Assembly: GCA_964618975.1 (NCBI GenBank)
Contig: CAZUDI010000030.1
Coordinates: 1-44,958 of the forward strand
Source: CAZUDI01 sp964618975
GTDB taxonomy: Bacteria > Desulfobacterota > Desulfomonilia > UBA1062
Reading direction: 5' to 3'
Length of the DNA stretch: 44,958 nucleotides
The notes under the pieces were generated by a model. That model searched no databases. It saw only the letters and a program-made list of their open reading frames with translations, and was not told the DNA's origin. Positions 41,159-44,958 of the stretch are shown here, in pieces; position 1 is the stretch's first letter; each line of letters opens with the position of its first letter. Made by a program: the position numbers and the translations under genes.

Positions 41159-42754
41159 ATGAAAAAGTTTCTGTGGTTTCTGGTGGGGATCATCGTCATT
41201 GCCGGCCTGGTTTTCCTGATAGCCAAACCCAAGGAGGTGGGCGAAGGGCCCGTGGCGTCCAAGGAGGGAAAGACCCTCAAGCTCGCCATGGACGCGGATC
41301 CGGTATCATTGGACCCCCATGTGCAGCTCTCGGGCGGCATGCTGCAGTATTCGCACCTGGTGTTTGACCCCCTCATCCGCTGGACCAAGGACATGCAGTT
41401 CGAGCCGCGTCTGGCCGAGCGCTGGGAGCGCATCGATGACAACACCGTCCGGTTTTTTCTGAAGAAGGGGGTCTCCTTCCACAGCGGCAACCCCTTCACG
41501 GCCAGGGATGTGGCCTGGACCGTGGAGCGTCTCAAGAAAAGCCAGGATTTCAAGGGGCTGTTCGAACCCTTCGTGGGCGCGACGGTGGTGGATGATTACA
41601 CGGTGGACCTCGTCACCAAGGAACCTTACTCCCTGGTACTGAACATGGCCACCTATATCTTCCCCATGGACAGCGTGTTCTACACCGGTGAAGACGAGAC
41701 CGGCAAGCCCAAGGACGCCATCGTCAAGACCGGGCCGTCCTTTGCCCTCACCCATGTATCGGGCACCGGCAAGTACCGGGTGACCAAGCGCGAGCAGGGC
41801 GTCGAGACCGTGTTCTCGCGGTTCGAGGCCTACTGGGACAGCGCCTCGCCGGGCAACGTGGACACGATCGTGCTGACACCCATCAAGAACGATGCCACGC
41901 GCGTGGCGGCCCTGCTTTCGGGCGACGTGGATTTCATCATGCCCGTGCCGCCCCAGGATTATGAACGGATCGACTCCAGCCCGGACGTTCAGCTCGTCAC
42001 CATGTCGGGCAGCCGCATCATCACCTTCCAGCTCAACCAGAACCGGCGCGAGGAGTTCCGCGACCTCAAGGTGCGCCAGGCGATCGTCTATGCCGTCAAC
42101 AACGCCGGCATCGTGGAGACCATCATGAAGGGCACGGCCACGGCCGCCGGCCAGCAGGCCCCCGAGGGCTTCGTCGGGTACAAGCCCGAGCTCGTGCCCC
42201 GCTATGACCTGGAGAAGGCCCGTCAGCTCATGGCCGAATCCAAATACCCCGAGGGTTTCACCTGCACCATGATTGCGCCCAACAACCGTTACGTCAATGA
42301 CGAGAAGATCGCCGAGGCCGTGGCCTCCATGCTGGCCAAGATCAACATCAAGGTCAATCTCAAGACCATGCCCAAGGCCCAGTACTGGGATCAGTTCGAT
42401 GCACAGGTAGCCGATATCCAGATGATCGGCTGGCATTCCGACACCGAGGATTCGGCCAACTACAGCGAATTCCTTGTTATGTGCCCCAACAAGGAGACCG
42501 GCTACGGCCAGTACAACAGCGGCAACTATTGCAATCCCGGAGTGGACGAACTCGTCCTGGCCAGCCAGACCGAGACCGACCGGGCCAGGCGCGCCGCGAT
42601 CCTCCAGGAGGTGGAGCAGATCCTCTACGACGAGGCCGCCTTTGTGCCGCTGCACTGGCAGAACCTCTCCTGGGCCGGCAAGCGCAATCTCCGGATCGAA
42701 CCCATCGTCAACGTGATGAACTTCCCCTACTTCGGTGATCTGGTTATGGAATAG
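41159..42754 (+). CDS. ABC transporter peptide/solute-binding protein (family 5)
   Basis: A 531-aa extracytoplasmic binding protein of the DppA/OppA type. A hydrophobic N-terminus (KKFLWFLVGIIVIAGLVFLI) has no lipobox Cys, so it is probably a membrane anchor or cleaved signal. KLAMDADPVSLDPHVQLSGG and the segment VSFHSGNPFTARDVAWTVER are family signatures. NNRYVNDEKIAEAVASMLAK and FVPLHWQNLSWA are further blocks. ATG 41159 is 7 nt from GGAGG; ATG 41153 is an alternative. A terminator-like hairpin separates it from the permease genes, as is common when the binding protein is needed in excess. Confidence 0.92.
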   Translation: MKKFLWFLVGIIVIAGLVFLIAKPKEVGEGPVASKEGKTLKLAMDADPVSLDPHVQLSGGMLQYSHLVFDPLIRWTKDMQFEPRLAERWERIDDNTVRFFLKKGVSFHSGNPFTARDVAWTVERLKKSQDFKGLFEPFVGATVVDDYTVDLVTKEPYSLVLNMATYIFPMDSVFYTGEDETGKPKDAIVKTGPSFALTHVSGTGKYRVTKREQGVETVFSRFEAYWDSASPGNVDTIVLTPIKNDATRVAALLSGDVDFIMPVPPQDYERIDSSPDVQLVTMSGSRIITFQLNQNRREEFRDLKVRQAIVYAVNNAGIVETIMKGTATAAGQQAPEGFVGYKPELVPRYDLEKARQLMAESKYPEGFTCTMIAPNNRYVNDEKIAEAVASMLAKINIKVNLKTMPKAQYWDQFDAQVADIQMIGWHSDTEDSANYSEFLVMCPNKETGYGQYNSGNYCNPGVDELVLASQTETDRARRAAILQEVEQILYDEAAFVPLHWQNLSWAGKRNLRIEPIVNVMNFPYFGDLVME

Positions 42755-42786
42755 GGGTTGATTCACGGTTAAGGGACTGTTAGAAA

Positions 42787-42823
42787 GGGGCGGGTACCCT
42801 CAAGGGGGGTATCCGCCCCTTTT
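42787..42823 (+). terminator. Intrinsic terminator/attenuator between binding protein and permease genes
   Basis: A 13-bp stem of GGGGCGGGTACCC with GGGTATCCGCCCC (one G-T) and a 7-nt loop, followed by TTTT (42820-42823). It is the most canonical intrinsic terminator in the window and lies inside the operon. Confidence 0.7.
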
Positions 42824-42850
42824 AAGGCGGGTTAGAGGCGATCTTCTAAG

Positions 42851-43825
42851 ATGTTTGCATTCATGGTGCGCAGAATCGCTCAGGGCATCTTCGTGATGCT
42901 GGTGATCAGCTTCTTATGCTTCACCATCCAGCATCAGATCGGGGACCCTGTGCGCGATATCGTGGGTATCTCGGTCTCGGCCGCCGAGAGGGAGGCCCTG
43001 CGGGAGCAGATGGGGCTCAACGATCCCTTCCTCGTGCAGTACGGCCGTTTTGTGAAGCGGGCGCTGCACGGGGATGTGGGCATGTCGTTCTTCTTCAAGA
43101 AGCCGGCGCTGGAGGTGATCCTGGCCAAGGCCCCCGCCACGCTTGAGCTTGTTTTTGTGAGCAGTCTCATCATCATCTGCCTCTCGATCCCCCTGGGCAT
43201 CTACTGTGCCATCTACCCCAAGAAATTCTTCTCGCGCGCTGTCATGGGCCTGTCCATCGTGGGGGTGTCCATACCGGTCTTTTTGACGGCGATCGTGCTC
43301 ATCTATATCTTTTCGGTGGAATTGCACTGGCTGCCCTCCTACGGACGGGGCAAACTGGTCCGTTGGGGGGGGTGGTCCACCGGCATGCTTACCCTGGACG
43401 GCTGGCGGCACCTGATCCTGCCGAGCATCGCCCTGTCGTCCATTATGCTGCCTTTGTTCATCCGCCTGATCCGCTCGCAGATGATGGAGGTGCTGGAGAC
43501 CGATTACATCAAATTCGCCTGGTCCAAGGGACTGCCTCGGCGGCGCGTGTGGTTTCTGCATGCCTTCAAGAACACGCTACTGCCAGTGATCACCGTGGGA
43601 GGGGTGCAGCTGGGGACCATGATCGCCTTCACGATCCTCACCGAGACGGTCTTCCAGTGGCAGGGCCTGGGCTTCCTCTTCATCGAGGCGGTCGAGAGGG
43701 CGGACACCACCCTGCTGGTGGCCTACCTCATGGTGGTGGGCGTGATCTTCGTGGTGGTGAATACCCTGGTGGACATCATCTACGGGCTCGTCAACCCCAT
43801 GGTCCGCATAAGGGGGAGCAAGTGA
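42851..43825 (+). CDS. ABC transporter permease, DppB type
   Basis: A 324-aa inner-membrane permease with six helices. FMVRRIAQGIFVMLVISFLC is the usual N-terminus, LREQMGLNDPFLVQYGRFVK the periplasmic loop, and ETDYIKFAWSKGLPRRRVWF the EAA loop that contacts the ATPase. TVFQWQGLGFLFIEAVERAD is typical of the peptide/nickel group. It ends in a TGATG overlap with the next permease. Confidence 0.93.
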   Translation: MFAFMVRRIAQGIFVMLVISFLCFTIQHQIGDPVRDIVGISVSAAEREALREQMGLNDPFLVQYGRFVKRALHGDVGMSFFFKKPALEVILAKAPATLELVFVSSLIIICLSIPLGIYCAIYPKKFFSRAVMGLSIVGVSIPVFLTAIVLIYIFSVELHWLPSYGRGKLVRWGGWSTGMLTLDGWRHLILPSIALSSIMLPLFIRLIRSQMMEVLETDYIKFAWSKGLPRRRVWFLHAFKNTLLPVITVGGVQLGTMIAFTILTETVFQWQGLGFLFIEAVERADTTLLVAYLMVVGVIFVVVNTLVDIIYGLVNPMVRIRGSK

Positions 43826-44742
43826 TGGGGCGCCTGCGGCGTCTGAGGGAATCGTACCTGCTCTATGACTTCCTGCGGGACCCGGTGGCCATGGTGAGCC
43901 TGGGGTTTCTTCTCGTCCTGGTGCTCCTGAGTGTGGCCGCGCCCGCCATCGCCCCGTTCAACCCCTATCAGGCCGATTCCATCAATGTGCTCAATGCCGA
44001 GACCCCGCCGATGTGGATGGCTGGCGGTGACCCGTCTTTCATCCTTGGAACCGACTCCCAGGGCCGCGACCTCCTGAGCACCATCCTCTTCGGTATGCGC
44101 ACCTCGCTGATCATCGGCATCGGCGCCGTGGGCATGCAGGCCTTTCTGGGGGTGATCATCGGGCTTTCTGCCGGCTATGTGGGCGGGCGGCTGGAAGCCT
44201 TCCTGATGCGGCTGGCGGATGTGCAGCTCTCCTTTTCCACCATGATGGTGGCCATCTTCCTGAGCGCCATCTTTCAGGCCGCCTTCGGGGTGGGCATGTA
44301 CGAGGATTTCGCCGTGCCCCTGCTCGTGCTCGTCATCGGCATCGCGGAGTGGCCTCAGTACGCCCGCACGGTGCGGGCCTCGGTGCTGGCGGAAAAGGAG
44401 AAGGAGTATGTCGAGGCGGCGCGCGTCATCGGGCTCAAGGCCCCCCGTATCATGTGGAGGCACATCCTGCCCAACACCCTCTCGCCCGTGCTTGTGATCT
44501 CCACGGTGCAGGTGGCCAACGCTATCATGAGCGAAGCGGCGCTATCCTTCCTGGGCCTGGGCATGCCGGTCACGCGTCCCTCGCTGGGCTCGCTGATCAA
44601 TGCGGGTTTCGAATTCATCTTCAGCGGCTCCTGGTGGATCACGCTCTTCCCGGGGATCGTGCTGGTGGCGCTGATCCTCTTCATCAATCTGCTCGGCGAC
44701 TGGCTGAGAGATGTACTCAATCCGAAGCTCTACAAGGGGTGA
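43825..44742 (+). CDS. ABC transporter permease, DppC type
   Basis: A 305-aa inner-membrane permease, partner of the preceding one. FILGTDSQGRDLLSTILFGM is the DppC N-terminal signature. EKEYVEAARVIGLKAPRIMW is the EAA loop. SEAALSFLGLGMPVTRPSLG is the conserved C-terminal block. The ATG shares its A with the stop of the upstream gene, so translation is coupled. Confidence 0.94.
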   Translation: MGRLRRLRESYLLYDFLRDPVAMVSLGFLLVLVLLSVAAPAIAPFNPYQADSINVLNAETPPMWMAGGDPSFILGTDSQGRDLLSTILFGMRTSLIIGIGAVGMQAFLGVIIGLSAGYVGGRLEAFLMRLADVQLSFSTMMVAIFLSAIFQAAFGVGMYEDFAVPLLVLVIGIAEWPQYARTVRASVLAEKEKEYVEAARVIGLKAPRIMWRHILPNTLSPVLVISTVQVANAIMSEAALSFLGLGMPVTRPSLGSLINAGFEFIFSGSWWITLFPGIVLVALILFINLLGDWLRDVLNPKLYKG

Positions 44743-44743
44743 G

Positions 44744-44958
44744 ATGCAAGGCCTGCTGGATGTCGAAAACCTGGTGGTCAGATTCGCGCTGCGTCACGGC
44801 GAACTCACCGCCGTGGACGGGGTGAGCTTCACCCTGGGAGCGGGCGAACGCCTGGGGCTGGTGGGGGAAAGCGGGGCCGGCAAGTCGGTCACCGGGTTTT
44901 CCATCATCGACCTCATCAGCCGCCCCGGGTACATCGCCGGGGGCCGCATCCTCTTCGA
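44744..44958 (+). CDS. ABC transporter ATP-binding protein, DppD type (cut by window edge)
   Basis: The first 71 residues of the transport ATPase. MQGLLDVENLVVRFALRHGE is followed by LTAVDGVSFTLGAGERLGLV and the Walker A motif GESGAGKSVT, then a DppD-like IDLISRPGYIAGGRI. It starts 1 nt after the preceding stop. The rest, and a probable DppF partner, lie beyond the window. Confidence 0.93.
   Translation, partial: MQGLLDVENLVVRFALRHGELTAVDGVSFTLGAGERLGLVGESGAGKSVTGFSIIDLISRPGYIAGGRILF

Noticed and set aside
1..44958. CRISPR array, insertion sequence, prophage or tRNA
   Set aside because: No regularly spaced repeats, transposase or integrase motifs, phage genes or tRNA-like cloverleafs were recognised on either strand by reading.

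Overview
The window is GC-rich, densely coded DNA of a Gram-negative bacterium: lpxC, a lipid A acyltransferase homologue, a lipoprotein and a PEP-CTERM protein are all present. The gene set is NtrY/NtrX with lpxC, a glutamyl-tRNA-reductase heme/siroheme operon with a CcsA/HemX protein, selenocysteine formate dehydrogenase FdnGHI with FdhE, sigma-54 activators, and a protein resembling DUF6178. It suggests an anaerobic deltaproteobacterium (Desulfobacterota); this is inference, as no rRNA or tRNA gene was seen.

Layout. 1-5696 (minus): a head-to-tail overlapping operon of a TPR/HTH protein, alpha/beta hydrolase, siroheme synthase N-domain, CcsA/HemX, hemA, hemC and cobA (cut by the window edge). 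5805-8057 (plus): a secreted DUF1573 protein whose frame is crossed by one TGA exactly at its conserved Cys position, then murJ. 8243-11683: a sigma-54 promoter, a 43-aa protein, a GAF/GGDEF/HD-GYP protein with both catalytic signatures degenerate, and a convergent NtrC-type activator. 11771-12880 (minus): alanine dehydrogenase. 13159-18415 (plus): MBL hydrolase, lipoprotein, coaBC, family 4 uracil-DNA glycosylase, NfeD protease, mnmA. 18502-19555 (plus): SagB-type nitroreductase and cutA. 19685-29686 (minus): radC, adenine deaminase, lipid A acyltransferase homologue, and lpxC-ntrY-ntrX-radical SAM. 29806-38911: tatA, tatC, fdhE (minus), a PEP-CTERM protein, a CHASE-like sensor (minus) and fdnGHI. 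39249-44958: a DUF6178-like protein (minus) and the start of a peptide ABC transporter operon.

The formate dehydrogenase neighbourhood hangs together: FdnG carries a twin-arginine signal and an in-frame TGA for selenocysteine, TatA/TatC would export it, FdhE matures it, and FdnH/FdnI connect it to the membrane quinone pool.

The most interesting candidate is a new selenoprotein. The DUF1573 frame (5805-6530) has a TGA at 6009-6011, continues in frame for 173 codons of recognisable domain, and has a hairpin just downstream with bacterial SECIS-like position and loop. The fdnG gene in the same window indicates that the organism decodes UGA as selenocysteine. A second theme is apparent leaderless transcription: five genes have a -35/17-nt/-10 arrangement ending only 6-8 nt before the start codon, with no Shine-Dalgarno sequence.
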